The position numbers and the translations under genes are program-made. Under the pieces are notes generated by a model. It did not search any database. It was not told where the DNA came from and was given only the letters and a program-made list of their open reading frames with translations. This document shows, in pieces, positions 16,207 through 24,115 of a DNA stretch of 32,494 nt; the stretch's first letter is position 1; each line of letters opens with the position of its first letter. The DNA comes from JBCBXA01 sp039816825 (GTDB taxonomy: Bacteria > Pseudomonadota > Alphaproteobacteria > Rhizobiales > Rhizobiaceae), in the NCBI GenBank assembly GCA_039816825.1, contig JBCBXA010000025.1, positions 1 through 32,494 of the forward strand, in the 5' to 3' direction.

Positions 16207-16863
16207 CTAGCTCGGCAGGTGTCCTGTTTTCACGTAGATCAGGCAGCCCTCCTCAGAGAACGGCGTGTGTTGAGACAAGTGCGGGCTGCGCAGCCAACTG
16301 CCTGCCGGATAGTCGCCATGCTCATCCTGAAACATGCCTTCCAGCACCAGAATTTCCTCGCCGCCCCAATGCCGGTGGGCGTTGAAATGTGTTCCCGGCT
16401 GCCACCGCACAAGCGCGCAACTCTCCGAGCCGAAGCTATGCAGCGGCAAGAGGCTTAGTCCGGGCGCTGACCCAGGCAGAAAGGCCTCATCGTTTGTTTT
16501 GATGTGCTTCTGCTCGCAATCGGCTTTGTCAAACTGATGCAGTTTCACGAAAATCGTGCAGCCCTCGGCGCTGTGGGGCGTGTGTTTGGAACCGATGGGG
16601 TTGCGAACATAGGAGCCGGTGGGAAAGTCCCCCGTCTCGTCGGAGAAGGTACCTTCAAGCACGAGATACTCCTCACCACCGCCATGTTCGTGCTCCGAAA
16701 ACTCAGCGCCCGCTTCGAAGCGAACGATGGATGTGGCCCGCGCAACTTCGCCGCCAACCCGATCCAGCATACGCCGCATCACGCCGCCAGACGGTGAAGG
16801 GCTCCACTCGACGTCACCCGGTCGAACCACCACTCGCTCGCTGAAGTCGGATCTGATCTGCAT
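16207..16863 (-). CDS. Two-domain cupin protein (ChrR/anti-sigma cupin-like)
   Basis: The 218-aa protein has two tandem cupin barrels, each with a complete metal-site pattern. The first (about 40-107) has His58 and His60 in EHEHGGGEEYLVLEG, Glu64 and His94. The second (about 145-212) has His163 and His165 in HRHWGGEEILVLEG, Glu169 and His199. Both repeat the GTFSDETGDFPTGSYVRNP / GMFQDEHGDYPAGSWLRSP design typical of ChrR-like cupins, which in some proteins bind zinc and sense singlet oxygen or peroxide, and in others are dioxygenases. No N-terminal anti-sigma domain is present, so it is not a classical ChrR. It starts 8 bases after the TetR gene, so the two form an operon; the cupin is probably the enzyme or sensor that TetR controls. 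Confidence 0.85.
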   Translation of the reverse strand: MQIRSDFSERVVVRPGDVEWSPSPSGGVMRRMLDRVGGEVARATSIVRFEAGAEFSEHEHGGGEEYLVLEGTFSDETGDFPTGSYVRNPIGSKHTPHSAEGCTIFVKLHQFDKADCEQKHIKTNDEAFLPGSAPGLSLLPLHSFGSESCALVRWQPGTHFNAHRHWGGEEILVLEGMFQDEHGDYPAGSWLRSPHLSQHTPFSEEGCLIYVKTGHLPS

Positions 16864-16871
16864 TTCTGTTT

Positions 16872-17441
16872 CTACCCCTTGTCCAATTGCCGTCGGAAAC
16901 TGCGCACTGCATCATCGAAAGTCTCGATTGTGCCGGACACTCGCGTGAGTATGTGGGCACCCTCCACCAGGGCGAGTGTCGCCATTGCCTTTGCTCTCGG
17001 ATCGCGCTCCTTCGTGGAAACGCTTCCGTCCTGCTCACCAGCTTCGAATGCAGCGATGAGCCACTCAATACTGTTCTGGTGAAAGGCGGTCATCATCCCC
17101 TGTGCCCCTTCGGAGAGGCTGGGTCGGCTGAGCGACATGGCCACGCAAAGGCAGATCTGTTCACCCTGGGACAGCGCCTCCCGGTATAGATCGAGATAGC
17201 CTCGCAGCCTCGCCGCAGCGTTTTCGCTTGTTGTGGATAGTGTCTGCAACCTATCCTGAAATCGGGCGCAGTAGCGCTCCATCATGGCTACCGCCAAATC
17301 ATCCTTGGTGGGGAAATGGTAATGAATGCTCGCCTTTCGAATGCCGATATCAGCCGACAGGTGGGCGTAGCTGAACGCATCGAACCCCTGACTTCGGCAG
17401 ATGGCTTCAGCGCTATCGAGGAGGCGGTCTCGAGTGTCCAT
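16872..17441 (-). CDS. TetR-family transcriptional regulator
   Basis: The start is placed at ATG 17441, giving 189 aa beginning MDTRDRLLDSAEAICRSQG. Upstream in-frame codons would run through the candidate operator. The N-terminal DNA-binding domain (about 1-55) has the TetR helix-turn-helix pattern: GFDAFSYAHLSADIGIRKASIHYHFPTKDDL. The C-terminal ligand domain is helical and similar to the group regulating small detoxification genes. The gene is upstream of and co-transcribed with the bicupin gene and divergent from ppa. It probably represses its own operon through the palindrome at 17448-17465. Confidence 0.88.
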   Translation of the reverse strand: MDTRDRLLDSAEAICRSQGFDAFSYAHLSADIGIRKASIHYHFPTKDDLAVAMMERYCARFQDRLQTLSTTSENAAARLRGYLDLYREALSQGEQICLCVAMSLSRPSLSEGAQGMMTAFHQNSIEWLIAAFEAGEQDGSVSTKERDPRAKAMATLALVEGAHILTRVSGTIETFDDAVRSFRRQLDKG

Positions 17442-17447
17442 ACATGA

Positions 17448-17465
17448 ACCTACCATGTAGTAGGT
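17448..17465. promoter_or_regulatory. Candidate TetR operator
   Basis: ACCTAC-CATGTA-GTAGGT is an inverted repeat with perfect 6-bp arms and a 6-bp centre, located 7 bases before the TetR start. Size, symmetry and position fit an autoregulatory TetR operator. A second overlapping symmetry (CTACC at 17450, GGTAG at 17463) makes the exact centre uncertain. Confidence 0.5.
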
Positions 17466-17556
17466 AGATAATTCAATAGTCGCAGCACGCTTGCGCCTGC
17501 AACGGCCTGCGCCTATCAAGCGCGCCAGCTAAACCTCCCAAATAACGGACCTCCAC

Positions 17557-18090
17557 ATGCGCATCGACGCCATCTCCATAGGCAACAACCCACCTGAAGA
17601 CGTGAACGTGATTGTCGAGGTGCCTGTTGGCGGTCAGCCCATCAAATATGAGCTGGACAAGGACGCTGGGACGCTGGTCGTCGACCGCTTTCTCTACACG
17701 CCCATGACCTATCCGGGAAATTACGGTTTCGTCCCGCACACACTGTCCGACGATGGCGACCCCATCGACGTTCTTGTCTGCAACACGCGTCCACTGGTGC
17801 CCGGTTGCGTCATCAATGTACGCCCGATTGGTGTGATGCTGATGGAAGATAATTCAGGTCAGGACGAGAAGATTATTGCGGTACCGTCCCACGAACTGAC
17901 CAAGCGCTACGACAATGTGCTCGAATACACGGACATGCCGGCCATTACGCTGGAGCAGATCGAGCACTTCTTCCGTCACTACAAGGATCTCGAGCCCGGA
18001 AAATGGGTCAAGACCGATGGCTGGCGGGGTGCTGCAGAAGCCAGGAAAATGATCGAGCAGGCAATTGAGCGCGCGGGCAAAGTTGCCTAG
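17557..18090 (+). CDS. ppa: Soluble inorganic pyrophosphatase
   Basis: Ppa hydrolyses cytoplasmic pyrophosphate and so pulls biosynthetic reactions forward. The product is 177 aa, the normal family I size. Active-site residues are visible in VPVGGQPIKYELDKDAG, RFLYTPMTYPGNYGFVPHTLSDDGDPIDVLV (the DxDPxD motif as DDGDPIDVLV) and MEDNSGQDEKIIAVP. It shares the neighbourhood with hppA, so the cell has both soluble and proton-pumping pyrophosphatases. The stop overlaps the convergent bamE stop in the sequence CTAG. Confidence 0.97.
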   Translation: MRIDAISIGNNPPEDVNVIVEVPVGGQPIKYELDKDAGTLVVDRFLYTPMTYPGNYGFVPHTLSDDGDPIDVLVCNTRPLVPGCVINVRPIGVMLMEDNSGQDEKIIAVPSHELTKRYDNVLEYTDMPAITLEQIEHFFRHYKDLEPGKWVKTDGWRGAAEARKMIEQAIERAGKVA

Positions 18091-18599
18091 CGCGCGATCC
18101 TGCCGAACGAGCCGAGCAGCTGTCCAATGAAGCTCAGGTCCCGACCGCCGGTGGGCGTGGTCCGTGAGATGTAGTCGAACACCTTGCCGTCTTCCAAGCC
18201 ATAATTGGCTTTGCGGCTAACCTGGTCTTCGCCGTCGAAATAGATCGCCAGAACACGCTGATTTACGATCCGTGCACGCTGATAGGCCAAGGCGCGGGTT
18301 TTGGTCTGGCTGATGTAGTAGAAGGTGTCGCCGCCGTCACCGGTGCCGCTGGTGATCTGGGAAGGCGTTCCGAGAGCCAGAAGCACCTGATCTCGGCTTG
18401 CTCCGGTTTCGACCAGTGCAATGGTTCTTTCATCCTGAACATAGCCGAGATTGAATGTTTCGGTTGTGTTGCACGCGCTAACACCCAGCGCCAGCAAAGG
18501 TACCGCCAGCACGATGGCCAGGCGGTTCTTGCCCAACTTGGATGAGGTTTTGCCTTGATCGCAAACGTCATGATCGATCAGGGGTGTTTGGTTTTGCAT
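18087..18599 (-). CDS. bamE: Outer membrane assembly lipoprotein BamE (SmpA/OmlA family)
   Basis: BamE is a lipoprotein subunit of the BAM complex that folds beta-barrels into the outer membrane. ATG 18599 gives 170 aa; an in-frame GTG at 18605 is also possible. A long polar N-terminus (about 24 residues) precedes the hydrophobic segment LAIVLAVPLLALGV and the lipobox VSAC. The SmpA/OmlA domain follows: VETGASRDQVLLALGTPSQ is the family core helix, then TFYYISQTKT and RVLAIYFD. The polar extension before the signal is unusual; translation may start later than drawn. It is divergent from the cytochrome chaperone gene. Confidence 0.9.
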   Translation of the reverse strand: MQNQTPLIDHDVCDQGKTSSKLGKNRLAIVLAVPLLALGVSACNTTETFNLGYVQDERTIALVETGASRDQVLLALGTPSQITSGTGDGGDTFYYISQTKTRALAYQRARIVNQRVLAIYFDGEDQVSRKANYGLEDGKVFDYISRTTPTGGRDLSFIGQLLGSFGRIAR

Positions 18600-18804
18600 G
18601 TCCACTCAATCCGCCTATATGCCGGTACGCGAAAGCCAGTCGTGGCCGTTGGCCGGAAACTGGTGCAGTGATAGGTCGTAGCTTGAAGGCTGGCAAGTTG
18701 GCGCCAAAATAACCGAGCCACATCACGCATTTGATGCGGTGCGACACAATTGTGGTGGCACCATGGTCGGCCGACGAGATGGCCAGGTATGAGGGAGGCA
18801 CACG

Positions 18805-19344
18805 ATGGTGCTTGGTCTGTTCAGAAGTCTGCGTTCGGTGCCACAGGCCGATTCCCTTTACGCCGAACTCATGGAAGCGGCCCGTCAGCCGCGCTTCTAT
18901 GCCAGTCTGGGCGTGCCGGACACCATGACAGGGCGCTTTGACATGCTGGTCCTGCACGTTTTCCTGTTCACCCACCGCATCAGCGATCGGGAAGCCTTAC
19001 GCGACCTTGGACAGGAGGTCTTTGACAACTTTTTCAACGATCTCGACGCGTCGCTCCGGGAGGTCGGTATTGGCGATCTCACCGTGCCAAAGCGCCTCAA
19101 GAAAATGGCCAATTCCTTCTACGGGCAGGTGCGGGTCTATGCCAAACCTCTCGAAGGCGGCGACCAGACCGCATTGGCCGAAGCATTGAGCCGCAATCTG
19201 TCGACCAAGGACGCGGAGAACCCCATCGATACGATGACCATTGCCGAATATATGATCGCAGCAGATCGCCACCTCAACACGATCAGCGATGATGATATCT
19301 CCAAGGGCGTGATTTCGTTTCCTTCCCTTGAGGCCATGGCGTGA
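18805..19344 (+). CDS. Ubiquinol-cytochrome c chaperone (CBP3/UQCC1 family)
   Basis: This 179-aa protein belongs to the alphaproteobacterial relatives of mitochondrial Cbp3/UQCC1, which assist cytochrome b insertion into complex III. GAGGGAGG precedes the ATG at good distance. Family features are the N-terminal ADSLYAELMEAARQPRFYASLGVPDT, DMLVLHVFLFTHR and LREVGIGDLTVPKRLKKMANSFYGQVRVY. There are no membrane segments; it probably acts at the inner face of the membrane. The following DUF177 gene overlaps the stop by 4 bases. The 199-base upstream gap has two short palindromes (TTGGCGCCAA at 18698, CACAATTGTG at 18745) of unknown meaning. Confidence 0.92.
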   Translation: MVLGLFRSLRSVPQADSLYAELMEAARQPRFYASLGVPDTMTGRFDMLVLHVFLFTHRISDREALRDLGQEVFDNFFNDLDASLREVGIGDLTVPKRLKKMANSFYGQVRVYAKPLEGGDQTALAEALSRNLSTKDAENPIDTMTIAEYMIAADRHLNTISDDDISKGVISFPSLEAMA

Positions 19345-19934
19345 CGCCCTCCGACGCAGCGGATGAGGGGCCTTTTCCAGTTCCCGTTGAGGTCGTGACA
19401 CTGCCAAAGTCAGGGTTTCCGGTTGCTGCAGCAGCCAGTGACGAGCAGTTGGCGGCCATTGCGGCGGAATACGGCCTGCAATCCGTCAGCCGTTTCAACA
19501 TTCGGGGGACCGTGTTTCGATGGAAGTCCAAGGGTGCCCGGTTTGATGGAAAGCTCAGCGCTCATGTGGCCGCCAATTGCGTTGTGACAGATGTGCCTGT
19601 TCCTCAAACCATTGAGTTACCAGTTGATATCCTGTTCGTGCCTGAAGGGTCGCGGTTGACCCGACCTCAGACGGACGGGGAAGACGAACTGGTAGTGGAT
19701 CTGGAATCCAGCGATCCCCCCGAAACCTTCTCAGGGACCAGCATCGATATTGGCGCTGTCGTTCTGGAGCTCTTCTCGCTTGAGCTGGACGCTTTCCCCC
19801 GCTCGCCCGACGCCCCCGAGCATGTTGAGTTCACGACGGCTGGCGACGAACCTGAAACTCCCGTCCAAGACCAGGCGTCGCCTTTTGCGGCTCTCGCCTC
19901 CCTCAAGGTGCCGAAATCTGATGATGGCAGCTAG
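19341..19934 (+). CDS. DUF177 / YceD-family protein
   Basis: This 197-aa protein starts at a GTG overlapping the previous stop (GTGA). The DUF177 pattern is visible in GKLSAHVAANCVVTDVPVPQTIELPVDILFVP (split about 74-105). DIGAVVLELFSLELDAFPRSP follows, and the protein ends in PFAALASLKVPK. YceD relatives are linked to 23S rRNA metabolism in plants and E. coli and commonly sit with rpmF or plsX. Here plsX follows 110 bases downstream, with no rpmF between. The biochemical function is not established. Confidence 0.9.
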   Translation: MTPSDAADEGPFPVPVEVVTLPKSGFPVAAAASDEQLAAIAAEYGLQSVSRFNIRGTVFRWKSKGARFDGKLSAHVAANCVVTDVPVPQTIELPVDILFVPEGSRLTRPQTDGEDELVVDLESSDPPETFSGTSIDIGAVVLELFSLELDAFPRSPDAPEHVEFTTAGDEPETPVQDQASPFAALASLKVPKSDDGS

Positions 19935-20044
19935 CGGACAGCATCGAGCGGTTGTGTTGGGCGCACAATTGCCTATTTTCCGGCAGCGTTTCGCCCGGCC
20001 GTTCGTCGGCTAGCCGCGCATTCTCATTTTCAAGGACAGCGGGC

Positions 20045-21103
20045 ATGACAAACACCATCACCGTATCGGTGGACGCCATGGGCAACGACAAGGGCGTCGC
20101 TACCATTATTGATGGCTGTGCCCGGGCTCTTCAATATCAGCCTAATCTTCATTTCATCCTCCACGGCAACGAGGCCCTGATCGCACCAGAGCTGACAAGG
20201 CACGAATCTCTCAAACCGGTCACGCGCATCGAACATGCCGATGTTGCCGTTTCCATGGAGGACAAGCCCAGCCAGGCCTTGCGCAAGGGGCGCTACAAAT
20301 CGTCCATGTGGAAGGCTGTTCAGTCGGTGAAGGATGGTGATGCACACTTTGCCGTATCCGCCGGCAACACCGGTGCGCTGATGGCGATGTCCAAGTTTTG
20401 CCTGCGCATGATGGAGGGCGTGGACCGCCCGGTCATCGCCTGCATATGGCCAACATTGCGCGGAGAGAGCGTCGTGTTGGACGTCGGTGCCAATGTTGGT
20501 GCCAATGGCGAGCAGTTGGCCACCATGGGCGTGCTGGGCGCTGCCATGGCGCGGGCGCTGCTGCCCGTAAGAAAGCCGACCGTCGGTCTTCTGAACATTG
20601 GCGAAGAAGAGGTGAAGGGTCAGGACAATGTGCAGGAAGGGGCGCGTCTGATGCGTGGCTGGGACCTGCCAAACCTGAAATATCACGGCTTCGTAGAAGG
20701 TGACGATATTGGCAAAGGCACCACCGACGTGGTGGTAACAGAAGGCTTTGCCGGCAACATTGCCCTCAAGACCGCCGAAGGCACCGCTCGCCAGATTGGG
20801 CAGCACCTCGGCGAAGCCATGCGTGCCACACTGATGTCGAAGATCGGGGCGGTGTTTGCCCGGGGTGCCTTTCGCCATCTTCGCCAGAAGCTGGACCCGC
20901 GACGCTCCAATGGTGGCGTGTTTTTGGGTCTCAACGGCATCGTGATCAAAAGCCACGGCGGAACCGATGAGACGGGTTTTGCCCACGCCATCGAGATCGG
21001 CGCCGACATGGCTTCGAACGATCTCAACGCCAAGATTCAACGTGATGTCGCCCGTATTGCAGGCATGCTGGACGATGAGTCTGGCCAATCCGAAGGGACC
21101 TGA
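20045..21103 (+). CDS. plsX: Phosphate acyltransferase PlsX
   Basis: PlsX converts acyl-ACP and phosphate to acyl-phosphate, the acyl donor for glycerol-3-phosphate acylation by PlsY in phospholipid synthesis. ATG 20045 is chosen because MTNTITVSVDAMGND is the family N-terminus and AAGGA precedes it; the upstream open frame is not PlsX-like. The product is 352 aa, the usual length. Motifs include SVDAMGNDKG, FAVSAGNTGALMA, LDVGANVGANGEQL, GLLNIGEEEVKGQD, VVTEGFAGNIALKTAEG and the late SHGGTDETGFAHAI. It is a cytoplasmic, membrane-associated enzyme. It ends 2 bases before fabH, forming the widespread plsX-fabH pair. Confidence 0.97.
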   Translation: MTNTITVSVDAMGNDKGVATIIDGCARALQYQPNLHFILHGNEALIAPELTRHESLKPVTRIEHADVAVSMEDKPSQALRKGRYKSSMWKAVQSVKDGDAHFAVSAGNTGALMAMSKFCLRMMEGVDRPVIACIWPTLRGESVVLDVGANVGANGEQLATMGVLGAAMARALLPVRKPTVGLLNIGEEEVKGQDNVQEGARLMRGWDLPNLKYHGFVEGDDIGKGTTDVVVTEGFAGNIALKTAEGTARQIGQHLGEAMRATLMSKIGAVFARGAFRHLRQKLDPRRSNGGVFLGLNGIVIKSHGGTDETGFAHAIEIGADMASNDLNAKIQRDVARIAGMLDDESGQSEGT

Positions 21104-21105
21104 TT

Positions 21106-22083
21106 TTGACGACCATTCGAGCCGTGGCACTCGGTGCCGGCCATGCCCTACCTGAAAATGCGGTGACAAATGCCGAGCTTGAGAAGCGCGTCGATACGTC
21201 TGACGAGTGGATCGTTCAGCGCACGGGGATACGCCAGCGTTACATCGCGGCAGAGGGCCAGACCACGGCCGACCTGGGCGAGGCCGCAGCCCGCGCGGCG
21301 CTAGAGAACGCCGGCGTCGGTATTGAGACGATCGATATGATCATTCTCGCAACATCGACCCCCGATAACACATTTCCGGCTACAGCCGTCGATATTCAGC
21401 ATCGGCTCGGGATGACTCATGGCTTTGCATATGACCTTCAGGCGGTGTGCTCCGGCTTTGTCTATGCGCTGACATCGGCCAACAGTCATATTCAGGCCGG
21501 TATGGCGAAACGCATTCTCGTTATCGGCGCGGAGACGTTCTCGCGCATCCTGGACTGGGAAGACCGGACCACCTGCGTTCTGTTTGGTGACGGTGCGGGT
21601 GCAATTGTCCTGGAGGCTCAGGAGCAACCGGGTGTTGTCGATGATAGGGGCATTCTCACGTGCCATCTGCGCTCCAACGGCGCCCATAAAAACAAGCTTT
21701 ACGTCGATGGCGGCCCATCAAGCACGGGGCAGGTAGGCCACTTGCGGATGCAGGGGCGCGATGTTTTCAAACATGCTGTTGGGATGATTTCCGACGTGAT
21801 TGAAGCGGCCTACGAGGCGACCGGATACACGTCGGAGGATATTGACTGGTTTGTGCCGCACCAGGCCAACAAGCGCATCATCGACGCGTCCGCCCAGAAG
21901 CTCGGAATCGATGCCGAGAAAGTCGTCATTACGGTTGATCGGCATGGCAACACGTCTGCAGCCTCGGTGCCACTGGCGCTCTGCGCAGCGCTGGATGATG
22001 GTCGGATCAAACGAGGTGACCTGATCCTGTTTGAGGCCATGGGCGGCGGTTTCACCTGGGGTTCGGTGTTGATGCGCTGGTAA
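21106..22083 (+). CDS. fabH: Beta-ketoacyl-ACP synthase III
   Basis: FabH condenses acetyl-CoA with malonyl-ACP and starts type II fatty-acid synthesis. The start is TTG 21106, two bases after the plsX stop, with GAAGGGA upstream inside plsX; no better ATG exists near the family N-terminus MTTIRAVALG. The product is 325 aa. The catalytic triad is complete: Cys115 in AVCSGFVYAL, His252 in VPHQANKRI and Asn282 in RHGNTSAAS. LFGDGAGAIVLE and FEAMGGGFTWGSVLMRW are also diagnostic. The TTG start probably keeps its level coupled to plsX. Confidence 0.97.
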   Translation: MTTIRAVALGAGHALPENAVTNAELEKRVDTSDEWIVQRTGIRQRYIAAEGQTTADLGEAAARAALENAGVGIETIDMIILATSTPDNTFPATAVDIQHRLGMTHGFAYDLQAVCSGFVYALTSANSHIQAGMAKRILVIGAETFSRILDWEDRTTCVLFGDGAGAIVLEAQEQPGVVDDRGILTCHLRSNGAHKNKLYVDGGPSSTGQVGHLRMQGRDVFKHAVGMISDVIEAAYEATGYTSEDIDWFVPHQANKRIIDASAQKLGIDAEKVVITVDRHGNTSAASVPLALCAALDDGRIKRGDLILFEAMGGGFTWGSVLMRW

Positions 22084-22113
22084 TCGTCCGGTTCGGCAAC
22101 AGTTCGCGCACCT

Positions 22114-22158
22114 TGAAGCCATTCTAAACATTGACCCCTTTGGCTTCAGCACTACACT
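22114..22158 (+). promoter_or_regulatory. Candidate ihfA promoter with inverted repeat
   Basis: TTGACC (22131-22136), a 16-base spacer and TACACT (22153-22158) form a plausible promoter 64 bases before ihfA. Perfect 8-bp arms TGAAGCCA (22114-22121) and TGGCTTCA (22141-22148), 19 bases apart, bracket the -35 box. They could be an operator; the first arm also lies just beyond the fabH end. Confidence 0.4.
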
Positions 22159-22221
22159 TTCGCTTGCAACTGCGACAGCTTGTCGTACGCTACGTCATGT
22201 TTAGGAGCGTGTGGGGGGACT

Positions 22222-22530
22222 ATGAGCGGCACTCTGACCCGGGCAGACTTGAGTGAGGCGATTTACGAGAGAGTCGGTCTTTCTAAGTCTGAGTCCAGTG
22301 ATCTCGTTGAAATGGTCATTGAAGAAATCTGCGACGCCATCGTGCGTGGGGAGGATGTAAAGCTGTCCTCATTCGGATCCTTCCTGGTCCGTCACAAGTC
22401 CGAGCGCATCGGCCGCAATCCGAAGACGAAGGAAGAAGTGCCGATCCTTCCGCGCCGCGTTGCGGTCTTCAAGCCATCCAACGTTCTGAAGCAAAAGGTT
22501 CTGGATGGAAACCGCAGCAGCTCTGGCTAG
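22222..22530 (+). CDS. ihfA: Integration host factor, alpha subunit
   Basis: IhfA forms with IhfB a DNA-bending heterodimer used in transcription, replication and recombination. ATG 22222 gives 102 aa. An upstream in-frame start would add 14 residues foreign to the family, and the G-rich ribosome site (GGGGGGA) fits ATG 22222. The HU/IHF fold is complete: LTRADLSEAIYERVGLSKSE, helix ESSDLVEMVIEEICDAI, the beta-arm base VKLSSFGSFLVRHKSER and the DNA-intercalating arm GRNPKTKEEVPI with its proline. The order fabH-ihfA-merR is standard in alphaproteobacteria. Confidence 0.96.
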   Translation: MSGTLTRADLSEAIYERVGLSKSESSDLVEMVIEEICDAIVRGEDVKLSSFGSFLVRHKSERIGRNPKTKEEVPILPRRVAVFKPSNVLKQKVLDGNRSSSG

Positions 22531-22595
22531 CGCTTGACCCTTGCCGCTAAGATCGGGCGATTCCAGCCTTATACAGGTTCTGCAGGGAGCCCGAC

Positions 22596-23144
22596 TTGAC
22601 CAAGACCGCCGACGCGTTCCGAACAATTTCTGAAGCCGCGCAGGAATTGGATCTTCCTCAGCACGTGCTGCGTTTCTGGGAGACCCGTTTCCACCAGATC
22701 AAGCCACTTAAGCGCGGCGGTGGCCGCCGGTATTATAGGCCCGATGACCTGACGCTGCTAGCTGGCATCAAGCATCTGCTTTACTCTGAAGGTTACACCA
22801 TCAAAGCTGTGCAGCGCCTTTTCAAGGAGCATGGCAACGGCTTCGTCCATGCCGTCGGGCGTGGAGGGAATCCTGCCGAACTGATGGCCGAGAAGCAGGC
22901 GGATGCAGCAGTGGAACAGGCCGTGGAAGCCGCCGTTCCAGTTCTTGAAACCGTACCCGATGGCATTCGGCCATCGGTGGAGGAAGAAAGCAAAAGCCTG
23001 ATGGGGCGCGCAAAGGCGCTGGTCTCGGGCGGCGCAGGGGACGCCCTCCCGCTGCATGGCTTGACGGTCGAAGAGCGTAAAAGCCTGCAAGACACTCTGT
23101 TCGAACTTCTCGAATGCAAACGCATCCTGGATCAGGCGCGGTAA
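22596..23144 (+). CDS. MerR-family transcriptional regulator
   Basis: The 182-aa product starts at TTG 22596 after AGGGAG. The N-terminal MerR helix-turn-helix (about 8-78) has FRTISEAAQELDLPQHVLRFWETRF, the wing KRGGGRRYYRPDDL and LLAGIKHLLYSEGYTIKAVQRLFKEHG. The middle is a variable acidic linker (about 100-150). The C-terminal helix LTVEERKSLQDTLFELLECKRIL ends the protein. It lacks metal-binding cysteines, so it is not a metal sensor. The gene nearly always follows ihfA in this lineage; its regulon is unknown to me. Confidence 0.92.
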   Translation: MTKTADAFRTISEAAQELDLPQHVLRFWETRFHQIKPLKRGGGRRYYRPDDLTLLAGIKHLLYSEGYTIKAVQRLFKEHGNGFVHAVGRGGNPAELMAEKQADAAVEQAVEAAVPVLETVPDGIRPSVEEESKSLMGRAKALVSGGAGDALPLHGLTVEERKSLQDTLFELLECKRILDQAR

Positions 23145-23163
23145 AGGCTTTTCGGGTGCGGGC

Positions 23164-23505
23164 ATGATCGAAGTGGCCATCGATCTATCTGATGCTGTGG
23201 ATGAATGGGCCGTTGTCGAGGCTGTTGAGAGTGCTTGCTATCAATCCGACCTGCATCTCCAAATGAAGACAGGCCTCAAAAAATATCCCGGCTGCACGCA
23301 CTGGCATTTCAAACGGTCATCGGAAACCGGAATTTTGGAAGTGACCTGGTGGCCCAAACCAACTGGTTCGGACACGCGCCGCCTGTGGCTGTCGGTCCAT
23401 GGCAACCGAAAGGCGGGCTGGATATCGGAGGTGATGCCGCGCCTGAAGTCGATGATAGAGCAGCGTCTGGCGTCCGCTGGCAGCGTTATCGATCAAAAAT
23501 TCTGA
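23164..23505 (+). CDS. Conserved protein of unknown function
   Basis: A 113-aa soluble protein beginning 19 bases after the MerR stop. Central residues PGCTHWHFKRSSETGILEVTWWP (split about 42-64) and RRLWLSVHGNRKAGWISEVMPRLK (about 71-94) recur in small hypothetical proteins of several phyla, in which an HWH motif is followed by a strand ending in TxWP. The pattern suggests a compact alpha-beta domain with no membrane segment. Spacing suggests co-transcription with merR. I do not assign a function. Confidence 0.7.
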   Translation: MIEVAIDLSDAVDEWAVVEAVESACYQSDLHLQMKTGLKKYPGCTHWHFKRSSETGILEVTWWPKPTGSDTRRLWLSVHGNRKAGWISEVMPRLKSMIEQRLASAGSVIDQKF

Positions 23506-23524
23506 AAGGTCGAGCGCACTCTCC

Positions 23525-24115
23525 ATGCATGTTCTCACCGTTCTCGATCACCCCAATCCAAAAGCATTCAGCGCAGCCGTGGCTAGGGAGTTCATGGCGG
23601 GAGCCCAAACCGCAGGACATTCGACCGAACTTGCCGACCTCAACGCCGAAGGGTTCGACCCGAGATGGTCGATGGCGGACATCGAGGGTGATAAGGTCGG
23701 CAAAGCGCCTCCTGATGTTCTGGCCGAGCAGGAGCGAATATCCCGGGCGGACGCCGTTGCGTTTATCTTCCCTCTGTTCTGGTGGGGCATGCCTTCCATG
23801 ATGAAGGGCTGGGTGGATCGCGTCTGGTCCTGGGGCTGGGCTTACGATCAATTAGACGATCCGGAAAAATCCCTCCAAAGGCCTAGAAGGGGCGTCTTTC
23901 TGATTCCTGCTGGAGCCCGTTCCGATGAGATGAGCGAACGTGGCTACACGGCCGCCCTCGATACGCTCTGGATGAGTGGTACGTTCGGCTACTTCGGTTT
24001 CACCGAACGAAAGCTGATCTTGTTGAACGGTTCACAGGGGTCGGAAGAGAGGCGGAAAGGCCTTCTGCAAACCGCACGGGCTGCAGGCGAGGGGCTTAGG
24101 CCGCCAACTCCCTAA
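23525..24115 (+). CDS. NAD(P)H-quinone reductase-like flavoprotein (Flavodoxin_2 / NQO1 family)
   Basis: The 196-aa product has the flavodoxin-like fold of NQO1/MdaB/KefF proteins, which pass hydride from NAD(P)H through FMN or FAD to quinones. The N-terminus MHVLTVLDHPNPKAFSAAVAREF is the nucleotide-phosphate loop. ADAVAFIFPLFWWGMPSMMKGWVDRVWSWGWAY (split about 79-111) is the signature covering the flavin isoalloxazine site. It ends with GYFGFTERKLILLNG. It is probably a cytosolic detoxification enzyme. It starts 19 bases after the preceding gene and converges with the GNAT gene across 14 bases. Confidence 0.88.
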   Translation: MHVLTVLDHPNPKAFSAAVAREFMAGAQTAGHSTELADLNAEGFDPRWSMADIEGDKVGKAPPDVLAEQERISRADAVAFIFPLFWWGMPSMMKGWVDRVWSWGWAYDQLDDPEKSLQRPRRGVFLIPAGARSDEMSERGYTAALDTLWMSGTFGYFGFTERKLILLNGSQGSEERRKGLLQTARAAGEGLRPPTP

